From: Dialister hominis
GTDB lineage: Bacteria; Bacillota; Negativicutes; Veillonellales; Dialisteraceae
Direction of reading: 5' to 3'
Length of the DNA stretch: 64,000 bases
Assembly: GCF_007164725.1 (NCBI RefSeq)
Contig: NZ_AP019697.1
Coordinates: 2,132,501 to 2,196,500 of the forward strand
In this document: positions 1 through 10,954 of the stretch, piece after piece
Layout of the letters: every line of letters starts with the position of its first letter
Position numbering within the stretch: the stretch's first letter is position 1
Position numbers and translations under genes: made by a program
The notes under the pieces: generated by a model
Seen by the model: only the letters and a program-made list of their open reading frames with translations
The model's database searches: none
What the model was told of the DNA's origin: nothing

Positions 1-206
1 AAAGCCCACCTTGGTGCAGATGCTTTTTACTGCCACCGCAGAGAAGTGCGACAGCCAACCCCTTGTTGTATGCGCCCGAGTAAGCAGGTTGTCCCTTTCA
101 TAGAGAGGCATACGTGTAACAAACTAGGTTGGGATAGGTAATAAGTGTGGCTGGCTACAAAGATTCAACTGACTGCTAAATATTTTTTAAAGGAGGTTGA
201 ATTAGT
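1..206 (+). other. Non-coding left end of IS110 element; candidate bridge-RNA region
   Basis: No ORF with a plausible start is seen here. In IS110-group elements the non-coding stretch before the transposase gene is known to encode the bridge RNA that selects donor and target DNA. I infer the same role from position only and have not folded the sequence. The segment ends with a good ribosome-binding site, AAAGGAGG, about 10 nt before the transposase ATG. Confidence 0.35.
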
Positions 207-1496
207 ATGACTCGTATCAGTGTCGGTGTTGATGTGTCAAAGAACAGGAGTACCGTATGTATTATGGACCAGGACGGGAAAGTCATTATGCGGCCGTTTC
301 TTGTCTGGCATTCGACTGAGGAGCTCGATTTTCTTGCAGATACGCTCAAGAGGCTTAATGGAGAGGTTAGAGTCATTATGGAATCGACCAGTATTTACCA
401 ATATCCGATTGCTCTTCACCTTAAAGAAAAAGGAATTTTTATCTCTATCGTCAATGCGTATAAAGTAAAGAAATTCGCTAATACAGATTTTAGAGGCGGC
501 AAAACGGATAAGAAGGACTCCCGCACCATTGCCAGTTACGGAATTAGTTATTGGGATAAGCTGGTGGAATGGCAGATTCCCAAAGACACCTATTTTAACC
601 TGGATCTGCTAAACAGAACCTATATGAACGCGAAAAAACATCGTCAGATAATCCTTCAGGAACTGCAGCATTATATTGACTGTGCTATGCCGGGAATGGA
701 TAAAGAGCTTCATTCTCTCAATCTGTCCACTAAGAAAGACTTTATGCTGGATTTTGTGGAGAAATTTTGGCATCGTGATGAGATCGTAAATATGACAGAG
801 GCTGAATTTACCGAAGTTTTCACTGCTTGGGCAAAGAAAAAGGGATACCGCCCAGTCGAAGGTAAAGCCGCTAAGATTTACGCGATCGCCAAAAGCTGTA
901 TCCCTTATTACCCAGCAAATCCAACGGTTAAAACCATTCTCCAATGTATCGTCGACAAGCTGAGCGGAGTCAACAGGACTCTTGTCACCATAGTAACACA
1001 AATGATTGAAGAGGCCAAGAAACTTCCTGAATACCAGATTGTTAGAGAAATGCCAGGCGTTGGAGATCCATTAGCAGCAAGATTCTTCGGCTCCGCAGGA
1101 GATATCCGGCGATTCAAAAACTCAAAGGCACTGGTCGCATATGCCGGGATAGATTCACCTCCCGATGAATCCGGAGATTTCAGTAGTACGCATAGGCATA
1201 TAACAAAGAAAGGCTCGAAAGTATTTCGTGACACTGGTTACGAAATAATGATGGCTTTAAGGGCTCAGAAGAGAACATGGGAAAAGGTCAGGAAAAATCC
1301 TGATGTTTATGATTATATGCTCAGGAAAGAAGCAGAGGGAAAGCCACCAAAAGTAGCAAAGATTGCAGCTTTAAACAAATTCTTACGGATAATATATGCA
1401 CGAATAAAAGAGTTATACGATAATATGGCACTTGCAGAAAGAGCCAAAACTAAAACCAGATCCAAAACCAGAGCTAAAACTAAAGTCACCGCCTAA
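207..1496 (+). CDS. IS110-family DEDD transposase
   Basis: A 429-residue recombinase. The N-terminal RuvC-like DEDD half shows VGVDVSK near residue 7, MESTSIY near residue 60 and KTDKKDSRTIA near residue 100, which supply the acidic residues. The C-terminal Transposase_20 half has MPGVGDPLAARFFGSAGDI and AYAGIDSPPDESG; the serine of the ESG motif is the likely second catalytic residue. The last 20 residues are a low-complexity basic tail of Lys/Thr/Arg repeats. The length is normal and the frame intact, so the element may be active. The start is set by AAAGGAGG. Confidence 0.93.
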   Translation: MTRISVGVDVSKNRSTVCIMDQDGKVIMRPFLVWHSTEELDFLADTLKRLNGEVRVIMESTSIYQYPIALHLKEKGIFISIVNAYKVKKFANTDFRGGKTDKKDSRTIASYGISYWDKLVEWQIPKDTYFNLDLLNRTYMNAKKHRQIILQELQHYIDCAMPGMDKELHSLNLSTKKDFMLDFVEKFWHRDEIVNMTEAEFTEVFTAWAKKKGYRPVEGKAAKIYAIAKSCIPYYPANPTVKTILQCIVDKLSGVNRTLVTIVTQMIEEAKKLPEYQIVREMPGVGDPLAARFFGSAGDIRRFKNSKALVAYAGIDSPPDESGDFSSTHRHITKKGSKVFRDTGYEIMMALRAQKRTWEKVRKNPDVYDYMLRKEAEGKPPKVAKIAALNKFLRIIYARIKELYDNMALAERAKTKTRSKTRAKTKVTA

Positions 1497-1532
1497 GCTC
1501 AATGAATTAGCAAGATTTAACTAAAGAAAAGC

Positions 1533-1566
1533 GCGAAAAAACCGAGGGAAAGATCGGCCTTTTTGT
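1533..1566 (+). terminator. Weak intrinsic terminator after IS110 transposase
   Basis: ACCGA and TCGG(C) form a short stem, with A-rich sequence before it and a run of five T after it. The stem is short, so it is likely leaky. Confidence 0.4.
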
Positions 1567-1654
1567 GCTGCCCAAAATTAAGTGGACAAAGAGAAAACGC
1601 CGGATTTAGAAAAAAGTTGCAAAAAAAATGAAATTGGCACTTGCTTTTTGGTAG

Positions 1655-1900
1655 CAGGACTTCTCCTTCCGGAGCAAGGTCAACACCCTTAAACCAGCCT
1701 TCGGCTGAAAAAACATGCCAACCAAGGCTAACGCCTTGAGGAAATGCAACTCATCCGTCAGCTCCGCTGACACCTTCCCTTCCAGGGCAAGGTCAAAGGC
1801 GCACCATGGCTTTTAGCAGCTTCGCTCGCGGAGCTGCATCTTTGCCCCCACGCAAAAGCTCCCGGCCGTAGCCGGGAGCGATCCGAAAGGGTCTTTGGGT
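1655..1900. repeat. Hairpin-mosaic intergenic repeat, block 1
   Basis: A series of small palindromes joined by constant phrases. CTTCTCC..GGAGCAAGGTC, CAACACCCTTAAACC, CAGCCTTCGGCTG, AAGGCTAACGCCTT, GAAATGCAACTCATCCG, CAGCTCCGCTG and ACCTTCCC..GGGCAAGGT follow one another. It ends with CTCCCGGC..GCCGGGAG. No coding potential is visible. Confidence 0.75.
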
Positions 1901-2340
1901 TCCGCGTGTATTATGAAAAACAATGCAAGAACAAATCAACGCAACTCATCGTTTCATTATTTTATCCAAAGGAGGTATTACGGTAATTGACTACCTTCGC
2001 GGGACTTCTTTCGGACTCTTTCGTTACATATATTATACCATTTTCCGATATTAAATATAATAGGCAATTTATCCTTTATTTTCCAAGTTTAGCTTCTATG
2101 TTTATTTTCTTTCTTTAGCAATGAAAAAGGCTCCTGGTCATGAGGAGGCGCATGGTTCAAATATTATAATGTGCCGAAGCACTGCTCGAACGCCTGCGCC
2201 TCCGCATAGCCGGGAGCTTTGCGGATTTCTTGTATATACTATATACCATTTGGTGAAAAATGCAATATTTCTTTTCTTATTTTCCCTCTGAGCCTCTCTT
2301 TTTCTGTTCCTTTCTTATTGTATAATAGAGGAAATATGCT
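1901..2340. other. Intergenic, AT-rich, no gene seen
   Basis: Mostly AT-rich DNA. AAAGGAGGTATTA near 1969 looks like a ribosome-binding site, but no convincing ORF follows. A second CCGGGAGC copy lies near 2209. TATAAT near 2320 is a likely -10 box for the next gene, with no clear -35. Confidence 0.5.
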
Positions 2341-2358
2341 AAGTAAGGAGGGGGCTCT

Positions 2359-3639
2359 ATGCAGGATGATAAGGTCGTGGAAGGCAAGGTGCGTCTGGCG
2401 CGTATTCTTGGGGAACGGATGGAGAAGGCTTTTTATCCGGCTGCGCGGCGTTCTTTCACGTCGGAGACGGATGTGGGGACGGCTTTTTATGCCTGGGCGA
2501 AGGCGCATGAGCTCTCTTTTGCTGAGAATCGTCATGTGCTGAATGATGTGATCCGGAAGTATGTGTGCTTCCGTCTGCAGCTGGCTTCGAAGATGGCGCG
2601 TGATTTGTCTGCGGAGAGCCATTTCCTGTCTTCTGCTTTTGAGGGGCATCTGGATTTCGATACGACGCGTTCTCTGATGTCGGAGTTCGATGCGGCGGAG
2701 AAGGCGGCTTCTCTTTTCAAGGGTCCGGATTTCTTTACGAAGTCTGCTGTCCTTGAAATGCTGTCGCTGATGACGGCGGAGGTGAAGGAGTCGCTGCTTC
2801 CGGCTGCGGATTTCTTTGCGCCGGAGACGGAGGGTTTCGTGCATGAGGCGCGCCGGATCCTGGATCTTTATATCGAGTCGTTGTCTTTCTGTGATCCGGA
2901 CTTCAGGGGTCGTGAGGGAAAGCTTCCTCTGCTGCTTTTAAAGGCCATAGGAACGGATCTTGGTCTGTCCCAGGGAAATCGTATCATGGAGAGCGCGAAA
3001 ACGATGGTGCCGCTTGATGAGATGTTTTCGAAGATGCAAAAAACGGAGGAAGGCCTGCCGGATACGAGGTTCATTTACCGGTACATGCTTTTCCGTGCGT
3101 ATGTCCCTGCTTTCTTTGCTTCGTATCTGTGGCAGAGGCGCGACATGAGGGATTCGATTGCCGAGGGCATCCTCCAGTCCCCTTCTGTGGCGCGCTGGGT
3201 CAGGAGAAGGGTCGCAGCAGGCGATCTTCTGCCTGAGGATATTCCGGTCCGCCAGAAGATGTACCTGAAGATCCACATGTTCATGCGCCAGTGGGCTTTC
3301 TTCAATCCGAAGAACACGCGCGCCTACTACCGCTACTTCCCGGATTTTGCGATGCGTATCGCCGACAAAGCCTCCGGCGACGCCTTCCCCGCAGCTGCCA
3401 TGAAACTGATGAGGGAGCTTGGCAAGACAAGGGAAGGAAACAAGCGTCCTTTCTCCAAGGAAATGGAGAACTTTCTCATCGAGGAAACGAGGGACTACGT
3501 CATCCAGACGGCCCACACCATCTACTTCACCTACGGCCTCTCCTTCAGGAAACCCGACGACTTCGTCGTGTCCACATTGAAAGAACTGCCGATCAAGCAT
3601 CCCTTCCTCGCAGGGATCAAGAAGATATTCGGACTGTGA
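2359..3639 (+). CDS. Conserved-looking hypothetical protein, 426 aa
   Basis: I do not recognise this protein. It is a soluble, mostly helical sequence without signal peptide or evident membrane segments, rich in charged residues and aromatic YYRYF-like patches near residue 320. The start is supported by TAAGGAGGGGG 9 nt upstream and a TATAAT about 35 nt before the ATG; a strong terminator follows the stop. It stands alone as a single-gene unit on the plus strand, opposite to pyrG and argS. High codon regularity and a clean frame argue that it is a real gene. Confidence 0.8.
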   Translation: MQDDKVVEGKVRLARILGERMEKAFYPAARRSFTSETDVGTAFYAWAKAHELSFAENRHVLNDVIRKYVCFRLQLASKMARDLSAESHFLSSAFEGHLDFDTTRSLMSEFDAAEKAASLFKGPDFFTKSAVLEMLSLMTAEVKESLLPAADFFAPETEGFVHEARRILDLYIESLSFCDPDFRGREGKLPLLLLKAIGTDLGLSQGNRIMESAKTMVPLDEMFSKMQKTEEGLPDTRFIYRYMLFRAYVPAFFASYLWQRRDMRDSIAEGILQSPSVARWVRRRVAAGDLLPEDIPVRQKMYLKIHMFMRQWAFFNPKNTRAYYRYFPDFAMRIADKASGDAFPAAAMKLMRELGKTREGNKRPFSKEMENFLIEETRDYVIQTAHTIYFTYGLSFRKPDDFVVSTLKELPIKHPFLAGIKKIFGL

Positions 3640-3663
3640 GATTTAAAAACAAAAAACAGAGGG

Positions 3664-3692
3664 AAGCCCCGCTCGATGGCGGGGCTTTTTTT
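3664..3692 (+). terminator. Intrinsic terminator
   Basis: Perfect 8-bp stem AGCCCCGC / GCGGGGCT with a six-base loop, followed by a T run, 25 bp after the stop of the preceding gene. Confidence 0.92.
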
Positions 3693-3714
3693 GGTGCGGC
3701 GGACTGAGAGAGGA

Positions 3715-4325
3715 TAAAACCTTACAACCGAGCTGACACTCGAGGGAAATGAACCTTTTTGAAAACCATAAAACCAAGGCTAACGCCTTGAAGAAATGCA
3801 ACTCATCCGCCCCGTACACTAACTTATGAGACATTTGTGTTGCTACCGCTACCGTCAACTGGTATACGGCGCACCTTCTCTTCCAGAGCAAAATCAAGAC
3901 CGGCCTACGGCCCTGAAAATCAAGACTCAGTACATCGCAGTTGATAGTTGTCATTCACGCCAATGCGGAAGGTTTTAACCTGCCCCAGCGGGGAAGGCGC
4001 GGTCAGCCAATCATTTAACTGTTGCTGACGAAAGGGGTGCAGTATTCATTGCTCTTAGAAATATAAAAAGGTTCCGCGAGCGGAGCGAGGTTGGATGGTG
4101 TTTTAAATCGCGCTCCGCCGCGGTTGTACGGTTTCTATATAAGAGCTTATTGATATGAAAGCGTACCTTAGCACTTTTAGCGATGCTGCGGAAGCGAAGG
4201 GAAAACCTTTACAACCGCAGCAATGCTGCGAGAACTACATCTCATTCCCGGTCTCCGACCGGACCTTCTCCTTCGGAGCAAGGTCAACACCCTTAAACCT
4301 CGCTTCGCTCGAGGAACAGCCCCCT
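3715..4325. repeat. Hairpin-mosaic intergenic repeat, block 2 (with long module)
   Basis: Contains the short hairpin cassettes (AAGGCTAACGCCTT, CTTCTC..GAGCAAAATC, CGGCCTACGGCCC, CTCGCTTCGCTCGAG). It also holds a longer module at about 3920-4080 running from CAGTACATCGCAGTT through AAGGTTTTAACCTGCC to GAAAGGGGTGCAGTATTCATT. The same long module recurs near 20.1 and 49.8 kb. No ORF is supported. Confidence 0.75.
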
Positions 4326-4332
4326 CACACGC

Positions 4333-4370
4333 AAAAAGGACATCCCGCGCGGGATGTCCTTTCCTTTTTC
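4333..4370 (-). terminator. Intrinsic terminator of pyrG operon
   Basis: Near-perfect 14-bp inverted repeat AAAGGACATCCCGC / GCGGGATGTCCTTT, flanked by T runs on both sides, 24 bp after the pyrG stop on the minus strand. It may work in both directions. Confidence 0.9.
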
Positions 4371-4393
4371 CTTATTTATCGTTCTATCATTGA

Positions 4394-6061
<1,668 letters not shown>

Positions 6062-6109
6062 TTATTATACTCCCGGCCCGTATGGGAAGAAATACGGCGG
6101 GATATATTT

Positions 6110-7777
6110 TTACATATGTTCAGGAGCAGAAACGCCCAAGATGGCGAGTGCATGCGCGAGGACGTACTGTACGGCTGTGATGAGGCCGAGGCGTGCTTCG
6201 GTGGTCTTTGCATCGACGCCGAGGATTCTGCATTCTCTGTAGAAATGATGGAAGAGGGCTGCCAGTTCGTAAGCATACTTGGCTACGCGCTGCGGTGCTC
6301 TTTCAACGGCTGCGCCCGCCAGAAGCTGATGGTAGTTTTCCATTTTCTTGATGAGGTCGAATTCGCATTCTTCCTTGAGGTAGGAGAAATCGGTGCCTGC
6401 GAAGGACGGATCCCATTTCACGCCTGCTTCTTTCGCCTGATCGAAGAGGCTGTGGATGCGGGCATGGGCGTACTGGATGTAGTAGACCGGGTTGTCGCTG
6501 GACTGTTTCTTGGCAAGATCGATGTCAAAGTCCATCTGGGAGTCGAGTGTTCTTGCGCAGAAGAAATAGCGTGCTGCGTCGGTGCCGACTTCGTCCATCA
6601 GTTCACGCAGGGTGACTGCCTGGCCGGTACGCTTGCTCATCTTGACTGGCTGTCCGTCGCGGAGGAGGGTAACCATCTGGAGGAGCATGATTTCAAAATC
6701 ATCGGGGTTGTATCCGAGGAATTTCATAGCCGTCTTCAAGCGGATGATATATCCGTGGTGGTCAGCGCCCCAGATGTCGATGAGTTTGTTGTATCCTCTT
6801 TCGATCTTGTTTCCAACGTATGCGATGTCGGAGCAGAAGTAGGTCGGCACGCCGTTGGTACGGATGACGACTCTGTCCTTGTCATCGCCGTTCTTTGTGG
6901 TACGGAGCCAGAGGGCGCCGTCTTTTTCGTAAAGGTTGTCTTCATCCTTCAGTACCTTTAAGGCCTTGTCGACCTGTTCCGGATAGAGGGATTTTTCGGA
7001 GAACCAGTTGTCGAAGTCTACGTTGAAATCGTGGAGGTCCTTGCGGAGGGCGTCGAGTTTTTCGTTGAGGCTGATGTCCTTGAATGCCAGGAGGCGTTCT
7101 TCATCGCTCATGCCCAGGTATTTCTTGCCGTCTCTTTCAAGGATTCTCTTGGCTGTTTCGACGATGTCCTGTCCATGGTAGCCGTCTTCCGGGATTTCTG
7201 CGTCGTAGCCGCAGAGCTGGAGGTATCTGGCATTGATGGATTCAGCGAGATGGTCGATCTGGTTGCCTGCGTCGTTGACGTAGTATTCGGAATAGACGTC
7301 ATAGCCGGCAGCGCGGAGCAGGTTCACCATAGCGGAACCGTATGCTGCGCCTCTGGCATGGCCGATGTGAAGCGGGCCTGTCGGGTTGGCGGAAACGTAT
7401 TCCACGAGGATTCTGTCCTTCTGGTCTTTCGGAAGGTCCCCGTAGGACGGGCCTGTCTTCAGGATTTTTTCCAGTTCGGCATAGACGGTGTCTGCTGCCA
7501 GGAAGAAATTGATGAACCCTGCGCCTGCGATATCCATCTTGGCAACAAGGGGCGTGTCGATATGTTTCACGATCACTTCCGCGATCTGGCGCGGCGCTCT
7601 GTGCGCTGCTTTTGCCCAGCGCATGGAAGCATTGGTGGAATAATCGCCGAATTCCTTGGACTTCGGGACTTCCAGACGCTGCATGGGGGCGTATTCCCCT
7701 TCCGGCAGCTCGCCTGCCGCAATGGCGGCGTCCTTTGCTTTTTCAATGATTTCCTTCAGTTGTTCTCTGACTTCCAT
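6110..7777 (-). CDS. argS: Arginyl-tRNA synthetase
   Basis: A 555-residue class-I aminoacyl-tRNA synthetase charging tRNA-Arg. The class signature is seen as SANPTGPLHIGHARGA near residue 128 and KMSKRTG near residue 380. The N-terminal additional domain is present, and the C-terminal helical anticodon-binding domain ends in ALAILGVSAPE, typical of ArgRS. The start codon lies within the 3' end of the DUF1934 gene (22-nt overlap), with GGAG 6 nt upstream, so the two are translationally linked. Confidence 0.98.
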   Translation of the reverse strand: MEVREQLKEIIEKAKDAAIAAGELPEGEYAPMQRLEVPKSKEFGDYSTNASMRWAKAAHRAPRQIAEVIVKHIDTPLVAKMDIAGAGFINFFLAADTVYAELEKILKTGPSYGDLPKDQKDRILVEYVSANPTGPLHIGHARGAAYGSAMVNLLRAAGYDVYSEYYVNDAGNQIDHLAESINARYLQLCGYDAEIPEDGYHGQDIVETAKRILERDGKKYLGMSDEERLLAFKDISLNEKLDALRKDLHDFNVDFDNWFSEKSLYPEQVDKALKVLKDEDNLYEKDGALWLRTTKNGDDKDRVVIRTNGVPTYFCSDIAYVGNKIERGYNKLIDIWGADHHGYIIRLKTAMKFLGYNPDDFEIMLLQMVTLLRDGQPVKMSKRTGQAVTLRELMDEVGTDAARYFFCARTLDSQMDFDIDLAKKQSSDNPVYYIQYAHARIHSLFDQAKEAGVKWDPSFAGTDFSYLKEECEFDLIKKMENYHQLLAGAAVERAPQRVAKYAYELAALFHHFYRECRILGVDAKTTEARLGLITAVQYVLAHALAILGVSAPEHM

Positions 7778-8208
7778 GAATACTCCGGATCCTCCCGCAC
7801 TTCTATTACAACTTCATTTAAATGGTTAAACAGTCCTTTGAGCTCGACGTCGTAGGTCAGAACGACCTTGCCTTCGCCGCCTGTAAGACTGTCTTCGATG
7901 CTCCTTGTGACGACGGTCACTTCGAGGGGTCCCATCAGTGTCTGATAGGTCGACTTCGATGACTTGCCGATGCGGTACTCCTGCTCCTGCAGGAATGTGC
8001 CTTCCCGCAAAAGGCTGACGTGGTCCTCGTAAACGCGGAGCGTCGTCGTCGTGCCTTCCATGCCGGCTAGTTTCGTTTCCCGGTAAGAGACGTACCTCAT
8101 ATTCCCCTCTTCCCCGTAAATGCCCGGGGTTTCCAGGGTGATTTTCTCATCCTTTCCGGTCTCGTCACGCTGGACGGAAGTGACATTGATAATGACGTGT
8201 TTCTCCAA
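7756..8208 (-). CDS. DUF1934 family protein (YwiB-like)
   Basis: A 150-residue small soluble protein predicted to be a calycin-like beta-barrel. Family features seen: the start INVTSVQRDETG, the middle MRYVSYRETKLAGMEGTTTTLRVYED and the end LTYDVELKGLFNHLNEVVIEV. DUF1934 genes sit directly before argS in many Firmicutes, including ywiB-argS in Bacillus subtilis. The molecular function is unknown. It is the first gene of the DUF1934-argS-pyrG unit. Confidence 0.9.
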   Translation of the reverse strand: MEKHVIINVTSVQRDETGKDEKITLETPGIYGEEGNMRYVSYRETKLAGMEGTTTTLRVYEDHVSLLREGTFLQEQEYRIGKSSKSTYQTLMGPLEVTVVTRSIEDSLTGGEGKVVLTYDVELKGLFNHLNEVVIEVREDPEYSWKSENN

Positions 8209-8356
8209 TCTATGCCGCCTCCTTCATCAATGAATCAATCATTTTTATTATATCATAAGAAGGCCTTTTTCCACTCCTTCTTATAACAATACAATACTAA
8301 TTATTATAGCACGCGCGTCTACCTCTCTCAAATGGAAAATGGAAATAAATAAAAAG

Positions 8357-8400
8357 AAAAAAGGGCGGAGAAATGAATCATTTCCGAGGGCCCTTTTCTT
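8357..8400 (-). terminator. Intrinsic terminator
   Basis: AAAAGGGC ... GGCCCTTTT with an inner GAAATGA/TCATTTC stem. It ends right at the stop codon of the minus-strand oxidoreductase and carries a T run on the minus strand. Confidence 0.75.
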
Positions 8401-9151
8401 TTACTCTTTATGGTGTGCTCCGCGGTTGACCTGGATGATTTCTTCATGGGTGGGCGCTTTGGCAAGGTGCATGAGGTGGTCATTGATGGCATCGCGTACG
8501 CCGGGCGCTTTTCCAGGGACGGCTTCCTGCAGGGCTTTTTCCATTTCTTCTTTATTGTAGTCGCAGCAGTAGCAGGGTGTCCCGGGCTGCTGGCGCCAGG
8601 ATTCTTCGAGGGTGCCTCCGTCGACGGGATCGAAGCCCGCTTCATCGATCAGGCGCATGACGACGGCTTTGTCTTCCGCACTGTCTCCTGCCGCAGCGGC
8701 GGCAAGTCTTCCCTCGTCCCCTTTCTTTCTGCCCTTCTCTGCCAGGGTATCCCCCCAGAACGTTGTTGAACGCTTTGATGATGGGATGCCCGATTTTCTC
8801 AGAAACCCAGAGGCTTTCTGTTTTTCCTTCGTCCAGTTCCTTGATATGGGAATCACGGAGGTCCGGATAATAATTGGACGTATCCACCACGATCGTCTTT
8901 CCTGCATCCTTGAAAAGATCCCTGGGAAGCTTCTCAATGGCAGGAAGAGGAACCGCCAGAATGACGACATCCTTTCCTTTGACGATTTCAGAAATATCCG
9001 AAGGCGCTGCGCCGATCTTCTCTGCAAACGCCCTGACGGCTTCCTTCCCTCTCGAATTGGCCACGCTGACCTGATGACCGGCCTTCACGAACTTCTCCGC
9101 CAAAGTCCCGCCGATATGCCCGACACCAATGACACCTATATTCATATCCAC
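8401..9151 (-). pseudogene. F420/NADP-dependent oxidoreductase, frameshifted at a G6 run
   Basis: Related to the NADPH-dependent F420 reductase (NADP_oxidored, Rossmann) family. The N-terminal part, read from 9151, has the nucleotide-binding GVIGVGHIGGTLAE and the family motifs VVDTSNYYPD and IKAFNNVLGG. At 8751-8756 six G on the minus strand shift the frame. With five G the sequence would continue as VLGDTLAEKGRKKG into the second frame. That frame runs to 8401 with an intact C-terminus including SRVIDEAGFDPVDGG-like residues (LIDEAGFDPVDGGTLEE). Both halves fit one gene of about 250 residues. It may be a recent mutation, slippage-prone phase variation or a sequencing error; the homopolymer makes the last plausible. 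Confidence 0.8.
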
Positions 9152-9224
9152 GCCTCCTATATATTGAAAGTTTTATATATATTATACACGAGGGGGAAAA
9201 GGGAGGGAACTGGGGAAACGAACT

Positions 9225-9350
9225 ACAGCTCGGAGTAATCAACCCTATCCGCCGGCATCAGAATTTGGGGCCGGCACCTTCCCCGTCTGGGAAGGCGAGT
9301 GTTGGCGGCGCTCGGGAAAGTCAGCGCCCAGTACATCCGAGCTTGCGAGT
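9225..9350. repeat. Hairpin-mosaic intergenic repeat, block 3
   Basis: Short version: GTAATCAACCCTATCCGCC, CCGGCATCAGAATTTGGGGCCGG, ACCTTCCCCGTCTGGGAAGGCGAGTGTTGGCGGCGCTCGG (positions 9278-9317). The same phrases recur at 21.5, 33.25, 39.9 and 62.0 kb. Confidence 0.7.
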
Positions 9351-9353
9351 TTC

Positions 9354-9404
9354 CACAAAAAAAGATGCGGAACTGTTTGGGTTCCACATCTCTATTGATT
9401 CTGT
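9354..9404 (-). terminator. Intrinsic terminator of AGCS symporter 1
   Basis: AGATG(C)GGAAC ... GTTCC(A)CATCT stem, with seven T following on the minus strand, just after the symporter stop. Confidence 0.85.
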
Positions 9405-9412
9405 TTCTTTTC

Positions 9413-10798
9413 TTATCTCTTTCCGATTCTTCTTGCTTTGTAGGCTTTGAGTTTGGCGTCGCGGATTTCGAGGTGTTCGAAGTATTTCTTGGTTTCTGCG
9501 ACGATGACGCCTGTGAGGCCCAGGAGGGCAATAAGGTTCGGGATGGCCATGAGGCCGTTGACGATATCTGCGAGTGCCCAGATGGATTCGAGTTTCAGGA
9601 AGGCAGCGGATGCGAGGATGACGAGGAAGAGGACTCTGTAGAAGAGGATGCTCTTGGTGCCGAAGAGGTATTCCCAGCAGCGTTCGCCGTAGTAGTTCCA
9701 TCCGAGTATGGTGGTGAAGGCGAAGAGTGCGAGAGATACGGTGAGAAGGATCGGCGCGAAGCCGCCATAGGTGACGGCAAATGCGTTCTGTGTAAGTTCA
9801 GCGCCGTTGGTGTCACCGAGCCACTGGCCGGATACGATGATGGTAAGACCGGTCAGGGTACAAATGATGATGGTGTCGATGAAGGTACCGGTCATGGAAA
9901 TGAGGCCCTGTTCTGCCGGCCATTTTGTTTTAGCGGCAGCAGCGACGATCGGTGCGGAGCCTAAGCCGGATTCGTTGGAGAAGAGGCCTCTGGCGATACC
10001 GCTTCGCATAGCAAGCATGACGCCTGCGCCTGCAAAGCCGCCGGCAGCTGCGGTGCCGGAGAATGCGCCGGTGAATACCTGGCTGATGGCGCCCGGGAGG
10101 CCGCCTGCATTGAGTGCCAGGAAGATGACGGTAATGACGAAGTAGATGACGGCCATAGCCGGAACGATTTTTTCAGCAGCTTTTGCGATGGACTGGAGTC
10201 CGCCGAAGGTGATGATAGCTACGAGTACTGTAATAACGGCGCAGGTGATGTAAGTGGAAATGCCAAAGCCTGCTTCCACGGAGGAAATGATGGCGTTCAT
10301 CTGTGTCGTGGTGCCGGAGCCAAGGAGGGCTACCATGCATCCGAAGAAGGCAAAGAGAACGGCGAGTGGTTTCCATTTCTTGCCAAGGCCCATTTCGATG
10401 TAGTACATCGGGCCGCCGGCGATGTTGCCGTTGTCGTCGACCTGACGGTATTTGACGGCAAGGCAGCCTTCTGCGTACTTTGTCGCCATGCCGAAGAAGG
10501 CGGCGAGCCACATCCAGAAGAGTGCGCCAGGGCCGCCGAGTTTGATAGCGGTAGCGACGCCGACGATGTTGCCGGTGCCGACGGTGGCAGCGAGCGCGGT
10601 ACAAAGCGCTTTGAATGAATCAATGTCTCCTTCGCCCTTGTTTCTTGCGAAGAATATGAGCTTCAGAGCTCTCGGCAGTTTAACGACCTGCAGCAGTGTG
10701 AGCCGGAATGTGAGCCAGATGCCCGTACCGACAAGTAAGACTAAGAGCCACGGTCCCCAGACGATGCTGTCAATCTGGTTTAAGATGTCTAACAACAT
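9413..10798 (-). CDS. AGCS-family sodium:alanine/glycine symporter 1
   Basis: A 461-residue inner-membrane carrier with about ten hydrophobic segments, expected to import alanine or glycine with sodium. Family signatures: ALAATVGTGNIVGVATAI near residue 68, GGPGALFWMWLAAFFGMATK and GGPMYYIEMGLG. GGAGGAAAAAT precedes the ATG. Its closest relative in the window is symporter 4 (17.7-19.1 kb); both share SFKALCTAL, MRSGIARG and KTKWPAEQGLISMTGTFID. A tandem glycine riboswitch and terminator lie upstream, so glycine is the likely signal and perhaps a substrate. The last residues are basic (KAYKARRIGKR). Confidence 0.95.
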   Translation of the reverse strand: MLLDILNQIDSIVWGPWLLVLLVGTGIWLTFRLTLLQVVKLPRALKLIFFARNKGEGDIDSFKALCTALAATVGTGNIVGVATAIKLGGPGALFWMWLAAFFGMATKYAEGCLAVKYRQVDDNGNIAGGPMYYIEMGLGKKWKPLAVLFAFFGCMVALLGSGTTTQMNAIISSVEAGFGISTYITCAVITVLVAIITFGGLQSIAKAAEKIVPAMAVIYFVITVIFLALNAGGLPGAISQVFTGAFSGTAAAGGFAGAGVMLAMRSGIARGLFSNESGLGSAPIVAAAAKTKWPAEQGLISMTGTFIDTIIICTLTGLTIIVSGQWLGDTNGAELTQNAFAVTYGGFAPILLTVSLALFAFTTILGWNYYGERCWEYLFGTKSILFYRVLFLVILASAAFLKLESIWALADIVNGLMAIPNLIALLGLTGVIVAETKKYFEHLEIRDAKLKAYKARRIGKR

Positions 10799-10884
10799 AG
10801 ATTTTTCCTCCCATTTTCCCCAGATCCCCCACCCCTTTGGAGGGATCCACTACCTGAGAAAGACTTTCCTTTCCCAAAACCCAT

Positions 10885-10926
10885 TAAAAAACCGCCGGCT
10901 CTAAAAATGAAAACAGAGCCGGCGGC
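10885..10926 (-). terminator. Riboswitch-controlled terminator before AGCS 1
   Basis: GCCGGCTCT / AGAGCCGGC stem with a T run on the minus strand, between the glycine aptamers and the symporter start. It is the probable expression platform. Confidence 0.88.
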
Positions 10927-10954
10927 CCATTGATTTCTCAAAGTCCTTGTCCGG

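Larger units (their letters stand above)
1..1570 (+). mobile_element. IS110-family insertion sequence (left end may lie outside window)
   Basis: A DEDD transposase gene with about 200 bp of non-coding DNA before it and a weak terminator after it. IS110 elements lack clear terminal inverted repeats, so the ends cannot be fixed by eye. The left boundary may lie outside the window, and the right end is placed near the terminator that follows the gene. Confidence 0.6.

Noticed and set aside
1570-1610. End of a second insertion sequence (AAATTAAGTGGACAAA)
   Set aside because: Resembles some IS termini, but no partner end or transposase remnant is visible.
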